64,000 nt of DNA. Origin: a bacterium. Its GTDB lineage: Bacteria > Cyanobacteriota > Sericytochromatia > S15B-MN24 > UBA4093. The stretch spans positions 124,001 to 188,000 of the forward strand of contig JAGIBK010000005.1 of assembly GCA_017744355.1 (NCBI GenBank), given 5' to 3'. Position numbers and translations under genes: made by a program. The notes below the pieces were generated by a model. It saw only the letters and a program-made list of their open reading frames with translations. It was not told the origin of the DNA and searched no databases. Positions 24,371 through 32,865 of this stretch are shown in pieces (the stretch's first letter is position 1; the number at the start of each line of letters is the position of its first letter).

Positions 24371-26322
24371 CAGTAGGTCACCCCCACTTCCTGGACCTCG
24401 GGGGTCGAGGCCGGATTGGTCGAGGTCAGGGTCAGCTGGTACTTGAGAAAGCGGCTCTTGAAGCTCGCGCCCGAGAGGCTCGCGATGTTGTTGCCGGCCA
24501 CGCTGCCGGCGGCGACCGGCTGGAAGGCGCTCCAGTTTACTTTGTCGCTGCTGGTGGCCACCGCCACGGCCACGCCGGTGTTGGCAGGGAGGCTCGCGAC
24601 CGCCCAGTCGATCGCCCCCCAGGTCACGACGCTCTGAGCATCGAGCACCGACGAAACGTAGGTGCCGCTCGGCGCGTGGTTGCTCGGTCCCGGCGAGCGG
24701 GTGCCCGCGAGGCGGATGCCGCCGGTCGTATCCGTTGGGCTCGCGCCCTTGAACTTCGAGATGACCCCGGAGAAGATGTCGCCGACATAGGCGTCGCCCG
24801 CGGCGTCGAAGCTGAGCTCGCGCGCCTGCTTGAGCTGGGTGGCCGAGGGGCCGGTGATGCGCGCCTGGTACTGGCCGCCCGCGGTGAAGACCTGGAGGTA
24901 GTTGAGGCCGGCGGTCGGGTCGAAGTTGCAGACCCAGAGGCGGCCGAACGGGTCGAAGGCCGAAACGCCCGCTTTGCCCGGGAACTGGCCGTCGGCGCCG
25001 CCGACGCTGCCCCACGAGGAAAGGTAGGCGCCACCCGGCGAGAACACCTGGATGCGCGAGTTGTAGAGGTCCTCGACGTGGAGGTTGCCCTGACGGTCGA
25101 AGCCGGTCGCCCAGGGGCTCCAGAACCAGGCATTGGCGCTGCCCGAGGCCGCCGCGGGGGCCGCGGGGGCCGAGGTCCAGGTCGTTCCCTGCCCGATCCC
25201 GAGCAGGAACACGCCGTTCGGCGAGTACTTCACCACCCGGTGGTTGCCCAGATCCGAGATCCAGACGTTGTTGTCCCGATCGATCAGGGGCTTGTGGGGG
25301 GCGGTGAACAGGGCGGCGGCGTTGCTGCCCGAGGTCGGCGCGGGGGCCGCCTGGGAGCTGTTCCAGGTCTGGCTGCTGCCCCAGCCCATGAGGAAGCCGC
25401 CGCCCGCGTCGAACTTCTGGACCCGCTGGTTGTTGTGGTCCGTGACGTAGAGGTTGCCCTGGGCGTCGAAGGCGAGGCCCGTCGGACTGTCGAAATAACC
25501 GTTGCCGTTGCCGGCGACCGGGGTGGGGGCGGGGCCCGAGGTCCAGATGCCGCCGTTGCCCATCCCCCGCAGGAAGTTGAAGCCGGTGTCGAAGACCTGG
25601 ACGCGGTGGTTGAGGCGATCGCAGACGTACATGTTGCCCTGGCGGTCGAAGGCGATGTCCTCGACCTGGTTGAACTGGCCGTTGGCGCTGCCGGTCGCGC
25701 CGGGGCTGCCCCCCAGGGCTCCCAGGTAGGCGTACATGCCGGGCACGAAGAGCTCGGTGTTGGTCACGGCCCCTGCCTGGAAGTCCGCGATCGTCGTCTG
25801 CCCCCACTGGCTCGTGCCCACCTGGGTCTGATTGCCCGCCGGGCCGCCGGTCAGATCGTCCGACCCGGCGCCTGCCCCCACCCGAACGGAGAGGCCCAAG
25901 CTGGCGCTGTTGGCTCCGCTCTTGATGCTCAAAGGCAATGCCCCCCAGCTCATGAGGGTGCCGGTGGCGTTGGGCCCGCTGTAGGCCCCCGCGTAGAGGG
26001 TGTAACCACCGCCAGGCGGCAATGCGCTCAGGAGGATGCTCTGAGGACCGGCGCCGTTGACCGTCGCGAGGCGATCGCTGTCCAAGAGGCCGGGATTGCG
26101 GAGCAGGACCTTGAGCGACTGGGTGTTGCCCACCAGGGCCTGGGCTTCGCGTGGCAAGCTGATGCGGATCGCGAGGGTGCCCGAAGACGCGGCCGCCTCC
26201 GGGCTGGACGCGGGCTCGGTACCGTGGAGCGGCGCGATCCGTGGCGCAGCGCAGCCTGCGGCGAGGCTCATCGCTGCGCAAAGCGCCAGGAAGCGGGTGA
26301 AACAAGAAACCGGCTGGGTCAT
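24370..26322 (-). CDS. NHL-repeat beta-propeller lipoprotein
   Basis: 650 residues, lipobox LAAGC with Cys24. Residues about 40-170 are a beta-rich domain (LAIRISLPREAQALVG). About six NHL repeats follow (DIAFDRQGNMYVCDRLNH, GLAFDAQGNLYVTDHNNQ, FDRQGNLHVEDLYNS), making a propeller. The last 120 residues look like a discoidin-type or fibronectin-like beta domain (TWGAIDWAVASLPANTGVAV). It heads the operon of three lipoproteins. NHL propellers usually bind proteins or glycans. No catalytic motif is visible. Confidence 0.8.
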   Translation of the reverse strand: MTQPVSCFTRFLALCAAMSLAAGCAAPRIAPLHGTEPASSPEAAASSGTLAIRISLPREAQALVGNTQSLKVLLRNPGLLDSDRLATVNGAGPQSILLSALPPGGGYTLYAGAYSGPNATGTLMSWGALPLSIKSGANSASLGLSVRVGAGAGSDDLTGGPAGNQTQVGTSQWGQTTIADFQAGAVTNTELFVPGMYAYLGALGGSPGATGSANGQFNQVEDIAFDRQGNMYVCDRLNHRVQVFDTGFNFLRGMGNGGIWTSGPAPTPVAGNGNGYFDSPTGLAFDAQGNLYVTDHNNQRVQKFDAGGGFLMGWGSSQTWNSSQAAPAPTSGSNAAALFTAPHKPLIDRDNNVWISDLGNHRVVKYSPNGVFLLGIGQGTTWTSAPAAPAAASGSANAWFWSPWATGFDRQGNLHVEDLYNSRIQVFSPGGAYLSSWGSVGGADGQFPGKAGVSAFDPFGRLWVCNFDPTAGLNYLQVFTAGGQYQARITGPSATQLKQARELSFDAAGDAYVGDIFSGVISKFKGASPTDTTGGIRLAGTRSPGPSNHAPSGTYVSSVLDAQSVVTWGAIDWAVASLPANTGVAVAVATSSDKVNWSAFQPVAAGSVAGNNIASLSGASFKSRFLKYQLTLTSTNPASTPEVQEVGVTY

Positions 26323-26384
26323 GGCGGGTGTCCCCTCAGGGATATTCTACCCAGCGAGCGGCTATTGTAGTGCGGAACTGGGTT

Positions 26385-27140
26385 TCAGCCGCGGACGCGC
26401 CGCTTGGAACGGGCGATTGCCTTCTTGGGAACCTGCCGGGCGACGATCGGCTTCTTGGCTTCGAGCCGGGGGTTGGGACCGGCGTGCAGGACCTCGCGGG
26501 CGAGCAATTGCCGATCGGCGCGGTTGGTCTCGGCGGCGGCTGCGCGCCACTCCTTGCCGTAGCGCACGAGCGCGGCGTAGGCGGGATCCTGCGGCCCCAG
26601 GAGCGAAAGGATGGCGAGGGCCTCGGTCCACTGGCCCGCGCGGGCCTGCTCGTGGGCGCTCAGGGTCAGGCGCGACCAGAAGGCCTCCGTGTCGGCGGCC
26701 CCCAGGACCCCCGACCGGACGAGCTTGATGCCCTTCTCCCACTGGCTCGAGGCCATGAAGCGCTTGATGCGGGTCTCGGGCGCATCGACCAGATCCAGGC
26801 GGTAGGGCCCTTCGAGCCGCTCCTCCAGGTCGTTCGGGCCGCGCACCCCGAGCGTCACCGTCACCGTCGGCAGGCCGAACAGGGGGCGCAGCTGGCCTTT
26901 GTCGGCCAGCGCCAGGGCGTCCTTGCCGTTGACGAAGCGCAGCCGGTAGACGCGATCGCCCGCGACGCTCAGCCGGGCGCCGTCCGCCGGCGAGTGCGGG
27001 TCGATCCCCGTCACGAGCAGGCTTTGCGGGGTGCGCTCGACCTGGATCCCGGAGTTGCCGAGCTCGAAAGCCTCGGCCGCGGGCGCCATGAGGGCGGTAA
27101 GGGCGATCGCCGCCCCTAATCGTCCGAGAGTTCGAGCCAT
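26385..27140 (-). CDS. Secreted protein with PDZ-like domain
   Basis: 251 residues with a signal peptide ending near AEA. The first mature part, about residues 25-110, has a PDZ-like look (GIQVERTPQSLLVTGIDPHSPADGA). A helical region follows, possibly TPR-like (AAYAALVRYGKEWRAAAAE). The tail is very basic (SKRRVRG). There is no protease domain, so it may be an adaptor. The start overlaps the end of the ABC-F gene by 25 bases, so they may be co-transcribed. Function unknown. Confidence 0.62.
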   Translation of the reverse strand: MARTLGRLGAAIALTALMAPAAEAFELGNSGIQVERTPQSLLVTGIDPHSPADGARLSVAGDRVYRLRFVNGKDALALADKGQLRPLFGLPTVTVTLGVRGPNDLEERLEGPYRLDLVDAPETRIKRFMASSQWEKGIKLVRSGVLGAADTEAFWSRLTLSAHEQARAGQWTEALAILSLLGPQDPAYAALVRYGKEWRAAAAETNRADRQLLAREVLHAGPNPRLEAKKPIVARQVPKKAIARSKRRVRG

Positions 27141-29041
27141 TCTTCGGTCAACGCTTCGTGCCGCGCGCGGCTCTCGTCGAAGTCCGCGGTCACGGCGGCG
27201 GCCCGCACGTGGTCCTCGTAGAGGGCGGGGTCCGCGATGAGGGCCTCGAGCTCGGCGATCCGTGCTTCAAGCTCGGCGATCTCGGTTTCCAGGGCCTCGA
27301 TCCGGCGCGTGCGCTGGAAGGCGTTGAGCTTGGGCTTCTTGGGGCTCGAAGTACTCGCGGCGGCTTCCGTGACCGGGGCGGGCTTGGCGCTCGGCTTGGC
27401 GGCAGAGGCCGTGACCTGCGCGTTGCTCGCGCCCTGGGGCCGTAGCTGCTCGCGGTAGGCGGTGTAGTTGCCCACGAACAGCTTGGGGCCTGCCTCGCCG
27501 AAGGCCATGACGTGGGTGGCGACGCGGTCCAAGAGGTAGCGGTCGTGCGAGATCAGGATGACGGTGCCGGCGAACTCTTCGAGGGCGTCGGCGAGCATCT
27601 CCTTGGAGCCCAGGTCCAGGTGGTTGGTCGGCTCGTCCAAGAGCAGCAAGTTCGCGGGCTTCATGAGCATCTTGGCCAGGCAGAGCCGTGCGCGCTCGCC
27701 GCCCGAGAGCTTCGAGACCGGCTTGAACACGTCTTCGCCGCGGAACAAGAAGCGCGCAAGCAGGCTGCGGGTGCGCTCCAGGGTCCAGGCGTCTCCGTCC
27801 ACCGAGCGGTACGCCTCGTCCAGGACCGACTGGTCCTCGTTGAGCTGGTCGGCCTGGTGCTGCGAGTAGTAGGCGGGCTTCACGTTGTAGCCGAGGCTCG
27901 CCTCGCCGTCGTCCGGCTCCTCTTGAAGCGCGAGCATGCGCAGGAGGGTGGACTTGCCGCACCCGTTGGGGCCCACCAGCGCGAGGCGCTGGCCGCGCTC
28001 CAGCTTGAGGCTCAGCGCGGAGATGACGGGCTTGCCGTCGTAGGCCTTGGAGAGGTGGGAGCCCGAGAGCACCAGCTGGCCGCTCGGCGGCGCCGGCGGG
28101 AAGCGGAAGCGCACCGTGTCGAGGACGGTGGGTGCTTCCAGGCGCTCGATTTTCTCCAGCTGCTTCTCGCGGCTCTTGGCCTGGGTCGAGCGGGTGGCCG
28201 AGGCCCTGAACTTCTCGACGAAGGCCTGCTGGCGGCCCAGCTCGCGCTGCTGGCGGTCGAAGGCCACCTGCTGGGCGGCGACGCGCTCCTTCTTCTGGTC
28301 CAGGTAAGTGGTGTAGTTGCAGGCGTAGTCGTCGATCCGGCTCTGCTCGAGCTCGGAGATCCGGGTGACGACCCGATCGAGGAAGCGCCTATCGTGCGAG
28401 ATCACGACCACCGTGCCCGGGTAGTCGCGCAGGTAGTCCTCGAGCCACTCGATGGCATCCAGGTCCAGGTGGTTGGTCGGCTCGTCCAAGAGCAAGAGGT
28501 CGGGCTGGAGCAAGAGGAGCTTGGCGAGGGTGACGCGCATCTGCCAGCCGCCCGAGAAGCTCTCGACCAGGCGCTGGCGATCGCTCTCCGAGAAGCCCAG
28601 CCCCGAGAGCACCTTGCCGATCTGGGTCTCGACGGTGTAGCCCCCCATAGCCTCGAAGGCCTCGGTGGCCTGAGCCTGCGCCATGGTCAGGTTCGAGAGC
28701 TCGGTGGCATCCGAGGCGCGGGTGAGCTGGTCGGCGAGCTCGGCGAGGCGATCGGCCTGGGCCTGCAGGGCGGCGAAGGCCGTCCACATCTCGGCCTGGA
28801 GGGTGCGGCCGGCGATGCCGGGCAGCTCCTGCGATAGGTAGCCGAGGGTCGCCTTGGGCCGCAAGAGGACGCGCCCCTCGTCGGGGCTGGTCTCGCCGAG
28901 CAGGATCTTGAGCAGGGTGGACTTGCCCGCGCCGTTGGGGCCGACCAGCCCGACGCGATCGCCGGGGGAGACATGCCAATCGACCTCGTCCAGGACGGTC
29001 TTGGTCGGGAAGTGCTTGGAAACGCCGGAAAGGGTGATCAT
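27116..29041 (-). CDS. ABC-F family ATPase (Uup/YheS-type)
   Basis: 641 residues with two ABC cassettes and no membrane segment. The first Walker A is GPNGAGKS at 34-41 and the second is GPNGCGKS in the 340s. Signatures are FSGGWQMR and LSGGERAR, and both Walker B motifs read LLLLDEPTNHLDL. A charged linker with SREKQLEKIERLE lies between the cassettes. The last 90 residues form a coiled coil (LETEIAELEARIAELEALI), as in Uup and YheS. ABC-F proteins act on ribosomes, relieving stalls, or in DNA-related roles for Uup. Confidence 0.93.
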   Translation of the reverse strand: MITLSGVSKHFPTKTVLDEVDWHVSPGDRVGLVGPNGAGKSTLLKILLGETSPDEGRVLLRPKATLGYLSQELPGIAGRTLQAEMWTAFAALQAQADRLAELADQLTRASDATELSNLTMAQAQATEAFEAMGGYTVETQIGKVLSGLGFSESDRQRLVESFSGGWQMRVTLAKLLLLQPDLLLLDEPTNHLDLDAIEWLEDYLRDYPGTVVVISHDRRFLDRVVTRISELEQSRIDDYACNYTTYLDQKKERVAAQQVAFDRQQRELGRQQAFVEKFRASATRSTQAKSREKQLEKIERLEAPTVLDTVRFRFPPAPPSGQLVLSGSHLSKAYDGKPVISALSLKLERGQRLALVGPNGCGKSTLLRMLALQEEPDDGEASLGYNVKPAYYSQHQADQLNEDQSVLDEAYRSVDGDAWTLERTRSLLARFLFRGEDVFKPVSKLSGGERARLCLAKMLMKPANLLLLDEPTNHLDLGSKEMLADALEEFAGTVILISHDRYLLDRVATHVMAFGEAGPKLFVGNYTAYREQLRPQGASNAQVTASAAKPSAKPAPVTEAAASTSSPKKPKLNAFQRTRRIEALETEIAELEARIAELEALIADPALYEDHVRAAAVTADFDESRARHEALTEEWLELSDD

Positions 29042-29072
29042 CCCTGCATGTTACCAGGCGCCGGGGTGGGCA

Positions 29073-29897
29073 TCAATCCGGCATGGGGCTTCCGGGCGGC
29101 AAGCCGACGAGTCCCACCTTCCGTGAGGGGATGGCCTGGGGCGCCCACTGGCGCCGGATCCGCCCGAGGGTTCCGTCCTGTTCCATGGCGCGCAGGGCGC
29201 CGAGCCAGCGCTGGATGGTCGATGCCGGGGTCCCGCGCGAGAAGGCCAGGTAGAGATCCTGGCGCTTCACCAAGAGCTTTCGTTCGACCTCGTCCGGGCG
29301 GTGGCCGATCTCGCGCAGCAGGTGCGGCACCGTGAGGCTCGAGTCGCTCCACAGCTCCACCCGCCCGGCCAGGAGCTTGCGCGCCGAGGTCTGGGGGGAC
29401 GAGGAGATGTCCAGGTTGGTGAAGCCGAGCTGGCGCAGGGTGCTCAAGTAGCTGGTGTCGCGCTGGGTGGCGATCCGCTTGACGCGCTTGGCGTCCTCCA
29501 GGCTGCGAATGACGAGCGGGCTGCCGCGCCGCGCGAAGAGGACGTTGTCGAGGCTCGCCACCGGCCCGATCAGGGTGAGGTGCTTTTCCCGCTCGGGGGA
29601 GTGGAGGGTGGGGAAGAGCATGACGTCCGGCAGGCGCAGGGCCGTCTGGTACCCGCGGGCCCAGGGCACGAGCTCGACCGGGGTGCGGTCCTTCAGCCGG
29701 GCCTGGATCTCCTGGACGATCGCGCCGACCATGCCATCGGGGATGCCCCGGTGCGCGCCGCTGAGGGGCGGCCAATCCTCGGTGACGATCCGCAGGGCGG
29801 CGGCAGGGGGTGCGAGGACGAGCCAGGCGATGAGGCCGAGGCAGCCGAGACGCTGCGAGAAGGCGCGCATGAGGGCCTTCTTTTCTCGGACGCTCAT
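29073..29897 (-). CDS. Periplasmic amino-acid-binding-like protein, copy B
   Basis: 274 residues with a signal peptide ending near PPAAA. The fold is the SBP family 3 (type II periplasmic binding) kind: LRIVTEDWPPLSG opens it, VPWARGYQTAL and SPEREKHLTLIGPVA follow, and FSRGTPASTIQRW lies late. It is a tandem paralogue of the gene just upstream. The ATG overlaps that gene's stop (ATGA). ATG 29870 with AAGAAGG is an alternative start. No permease or ATPase gene is adjacent, so it may be a sensor or scavenging protein rather than a transporter part. Confidence 0.78.
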   Translation of the reverse strand: MSVREKKALMRAFSQRLGCLGLIAWLVLAPPAAALRIVTEDWPPLSGAHRGIPDGMVGAIVQEIQARLKDRTPVELVPWARGYQTALRLPDVMLFPTLHSPEREKHLTLIGPVASLDNVLFARRGSPLVIRSLEDAKRVKRIATQRDTSYLSTLRQLGFTNLDISSSPQTSARKLLAGRVELWSDSSLTVPHLLREIGHRPDEVERKLLVKRQDLYLAFSRGTPASTIQRWLGALRAMEQDGTLGRIRRQWAPQAIPSRKVGLVGLPPGSPMPD

Positions 29898-30715
29898 GAT
29901 CCGCCAAGGGCTTCGGCGTGCGTCGGCATGGGGCTGCCGGGGGCAAGGCCGGTGAGCTCGATGTGCGAAGGCGGAGTCTTGCCCGGCAGCCACTTGCGGT
30001 GGATCCGGGCCAGGGTGCCGTCGCGGCGCATGGCCTGGAGCGTCGTATGCCAGGCGTGGACGGTCGCGGCGGAGGTCCCGCGCGAGAAGGCCAGGTACAC
30101 GCCGGTGCGGTCGACCACGACCCGGGGGGCCAGCTCCGTCGGGCGGTGGCCGATCTCGTTTAAGAGCCACGGCATGCTGAAATCGGCGTCCAGCCAGAGG
30201 TCGATCCGGCCGACCAGGAGCTTGTGGGCGGCGATCTTGGGGGTGGCCGAGACGTCGAGGTTCTTGAAGCCGTGCTTGAGCAGGAAGTCCATGAAGACGG
30301 TGCCCGCGTACACGCCCACGCGCTTCACCTTGCGGGCGTCGTCCACGGTGCGCACCTCGCGGTGCCGATCCTTGCGGGCGTAGAACACGGTCTGGTACTC
30401 GGCGAGGGGGCCCAAGAGGGTGAAGTTCCGCTTGCGCTCGGGGGTGCCGCTGACGCTGAAGAGCAAAACGTCGGGCTGGGTCTTGAGCAGGTGAAGGCCT
30501 CGCGCCCATGGGACCATCTGGATGGGGACCTTGGAGTGCTGGCGGGCGAGAATCTCCTGGACCACCTCCACGCTCAGGCCGCGGGGGCCGCCGGGCGCCG
30601 AGAACTCCAGCGGAGGCCACTCGTCGGTGACGATGACGAGCGCCCGCGCCGGGCTCGCGAGGCCGAGGCCGGCGGCGGCGGCGAGAATCGAAGCCCCCAT
30701 GATCCTTGCGCGCAT
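29894..30715 (-). CDS. Periplasmic amino-acid-binding-like protein, copy A
   Basis: 273 residues with a signal peptide ending near ARA. The SBP family 3 pattern includes LVIVTDEWPPLEFSA, VPWARGLHLLKTQPDVLLF and FTLLGPLAEYQTVFYARK. It aligns by eye with copy B over its whole length, including the closing GLAPGSPMP. Start at 30715 is chosen because GAGACGAGG precedes it and the signal peptide follows directly. Likely binds a small ligand in the periplasm; the ligand is unknown. Confidence 0.78.
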   Translation of the reverse strand: MRARIMGASILAAAAGLGLASPARALVIVTDEWPPLEFSAPGGPRGLSVEVVQEILARQHSKVPIQMVPWARGLHLLKTQPDVLLFSVSGTPERKRNFTLLGPLAEYQTVFYARKDRHREVRTVDDARKVKRVGVYAGTVFMDFLLKHGFKNLDVSATPKIAAHKLLVGRIDLWLDADFSMPWLLNEIGHRPTELAPRVVVDRTGVYLAFSRGTSAATVHAWHTTLQAMRRDGTLARIHRKWLPGKTPPSHIELTGLAPGSPMPTHAEALGGS

Positions 30716-30771
30716 GCCTCGTCTCCCGGTCTCTCCTGCCGCACTCGTGGCGGCAGCATAGCACATCGCTC

Positions 30772-31098
30772 CTAGCCGAGCCCGATGCGCAGCTCCTCGC
30801 CCCGCGCCTCCAGGTGCACGTCGGCGAACCCTGCCGCCTGGAGGGCTTGTAGCGCCTGGGCGATCGCTTCTCGGCGCGGAGCATCGAGCCTGCCTTCAAG
30901 GGCCGCGAGCGGGATGCGTTGCCAGGCCTTGTCGCGGGCGCGCTTGAGGATCTCCTCACCCGCCAGGCGCATGCCGGCGACGAAGCCGAGGGTGTAGCCT
31001 TCGAGCGGCGCCATGGGGCCCACGCCCCAGAGCCCTTGCTCGGTGAAGGTGAACTCGGCCGCTCGTTCAATTGCCGCTTTGTCGCTGAAGTCCATCAT
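30772..31098 (-). CDS. Small unknown protein
   Basis: 108 residues, cytosolic by sequence. Acidic and aromatic N-terminal half (FTFTEQGLWGVGPMAPLEGY), helical C-terminal half (REAIAQALQALQAAGFADVHLE). I recognise no family. ATG 31098 follows AAGAAG weakly. The frame continues upstream into non-coding DNA of low plausibility. It is divergent from the sensor kinase across about 230 bases, which hold a 9-bp inverted repeat (31123-31131 with 31148-31156). Confidence 0.55.
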   Translation of the reverse strand: MMDFSDKAAIERAAEFTFTEQGLWGVGPMAPLEGYTLGFVAGMRLAGEEILKRARDKAWQRIPLAALEGRLDAPRREAIAQALQALQAAGFADVHLEARGEELRIGLG

Positions 31099-31330
31099 GC
31101 GCTTCTTATTCCCCGCTTGCCTCGCCCCTTCCCTTCCGGATGGTAGCGAAGGGGCGCGCGATTTCAAAAGGCCTGCCGGATGATTCCTCGACGACGCGGC
31201 GCGCCTGAGGAACAAAAGTCCCTTGCAGCCTTCGCCTCCCTCGCTTATGTTAAGGATTGTAAGCGATAAGCGTGCTCAGGAGCGCCGGAGCGTGGCGGAA
31301 GGAACGAAGCATGGGGCGGCGGAGGCCGCG

Positions 31331-32851
31331 ATGAAGGGGTCGTTCAGGGCGGGGTGGGAGAGCCTGCGCCGCTGGGCCGTTTCGCTGCGCGGCGCCATCG
31401 TCCTCACGCTGGTGCTGGGCCTGCTCATTCCCGCCACCGTCGCGAGCACCGTGATGCTGCAACGCCAGCACCACGAAGGCCTCATTTCGCTCGCCTCCAG
31501 TCAGACCCGCCTGGTCAGCATCCTGGCGCGGGGGATGGAGCAGCCCCTCTGGAACCTCAACGCCGAGGAGGGCCAGCCCCTGGTCGATGCGATCATGGGG
31601 GATCGGCGGGTGGTGCGGGTCGAGGTCCGGGATCCGGCACTCGGCGTCTTCGTCCGGGCCCAGAGCGCGCCGCCCCAAGAGGGACGCCTCTACGTCATGC
31701 AGCGCGAGGTGCGGCACCAGGACCAGGTGATCGGCTCGGTCCTGCTCGAGATGTCCGATGCGTCCCTGGTGGCGCAGATGGCCGCCAACCGCGCCTGGCT
31801 GCTCGTGGTGCTGGGGGCCCAGATCCTCTTCAGCCTGCTCTTGATCCTGCTCTTGCTCCAGCAGCGCCTCTTGAACCCCATCCGCCGCCTGATGGGCGAG
31901 GCCGAGCGCCTGGAGCACAAGCAGCTGGATACCCCCTTCGTCTGGGAGCGCAAGGACGAGCTGGGCCGCCTCGGCAATCGCCTGGAGACCACCCGCCAGG
32001 CCCTGCGCGCCCTCTTCGCGCAGCTCGAAGAGAAGAACCGCGAGCTGCAAGAAGACATCGCCATGCGCGAGCGAGCCGAGGCCGAGCGCGCCGAGTCGAT
32101 CCTGCGCGAGCAGAAGGCACGAGCCGAGCTGGAGGCCGCGCAGGGTCTCGATCGTCTCAAGAACGACTTCGTCAACTCGGTCTCCCACGAGCTGCGCACC
32201 CCGCTCACCACCATCAAGGGCTACACCGAGTTCCTGGAGGACGGCATCGGCGGCGATCTCTCCGATACGCAGCTGAAATTCGTCAAGCAGATTGGCCAGA
32301 GCACCGGCCGCCTGGAGCGCCTGGTGGACGACCTTCTGGACTTCGCCCGGATGGAGGCCGGCACCTTCCGGCTCAACGTGGTGCGCGAGGATCTCGCCGC
32401 CAAGGTCCAGGAAGTGATCGCGAGCCTCGAGCCCCAGAGCGAGGCGGCCGGGCTCACGCTGCGCCCGGTCCTGCAGGATACGGAGCTGTGGCTCGAGATG
32501 GACCCCCAGCGCATCGCGCAGGTGCTCATCAACCTGATCGGCAACGCCATCAAGTTCACGCCGCCCGGCGGCCTGGTCGAGGTGCGGCTGTGCGCCGAGG
32601 ACGACATGGTCCGCTGCGAGGTCGCCGACAACGGCGTGGGCATCTCCCCCGAGGACCAGGCCAGGCTCTTCCAGCGCTTCAGCCAGCTGTCGCCCGGCAT
32701 GCGAAAGGGCGGCACCGGCCTGGGCCTCTCCATCTCGAAGGCCCTGATCGAGGCCCACGGCGGCCAGATCGGCGTCGAGAGCATCCCGGGCCGCGGGACC
32801 ACCTTCTGGTTCACCCTGCCGCTTGCGCCGACCCTCGCGGGGGTGAAATGA
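31331..32851 (+). CDS. Membrane sensor histidine kinase (HAMP-HisKA-HATPase)
   Basis: 506 residues. Two membrane helices (about 19-40 and 158-182) flank a periplasmic region with ILARGMEQPLWNLNAEEGQPL. A HAMP linker and coiled coil to about 300 follow, then the H-box [11 protein letters not shown]. The ATPase part has an N-box (NLIGNAIKFTPPGG), DNGVGISPED and [18 protein letters not shown]. It autophosphorylates on the H-box His in response to an unknown signal. No response regulator is adjacent. ATG 31331 is chosen for the GGAGG six bases upstream. RarA follows after 14 bases. Confidence 0.9.
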   Translation: MKGSFRAGWESLRRWAVSLRGAIVLTLVLGLLIPATVASTVMLQRQHHEGLISLASSQTRLVSILARGMEQPLWNLNAEEGQPLVDAIMGDRRVVRVEVRDPALGVFVRAQSAPPQEGRLYVMQREVRHQDQVIGSVLLEMSDASLVAQMAANRAWLLVVLGAQILFSLLLILLLLQQRLLNPIRRLMGEAERLEHKQLDTPFVWERKDELGRLGNRLETTRQALRALFAQLEEKNRELQEDIAMRERAEAERAESILREQKARAELEAAQGLDRLKNDFVNSVSHELRTPLTTIKGYTEFLEDGIGGDLSDTQLKFVKQIGQSTGRLERLVDDLLDFARMEAGTFRLNVVREDLAAKVQEVIASLEPQSEAAGLTLRPVLQDTELWLEMDPQRIAQVLINLIGNAIKFTPPGGLVEVRLCAEDDMVRCEVADNGVGISPEDQARLFQRFSQLSPGMRKGGTGLGLSISKALIEAHGGQIGVESIPGRGTTFWFTLPLAPTLAGVK

Positions 32852-32865
32852 CGTAAAATAAGGGT

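Noticed and set aside
24371-26305. Upstream extension of the minus-strand frame that holds the 742-residue lipoprotein (total 1387 codons)
   Set aside because: This part is Arg/Gly/Pro/Gln-rich out-of-phase translation of the NHL gene. The lipoprotein signal peptide at 24370 marks the true start.
27512-28837. 441-codon antisense frame opposite the ABC-F gene
   Set aside because: A shadow of two conserved ATPase cassettes.
29898-31070. Upstream extension of the minus-strand binding-protein frame
   Set aside because: It runs out of phase through the neighbouring paralogue. The ATGA overlap and the signal peptide fix the start at 29897.
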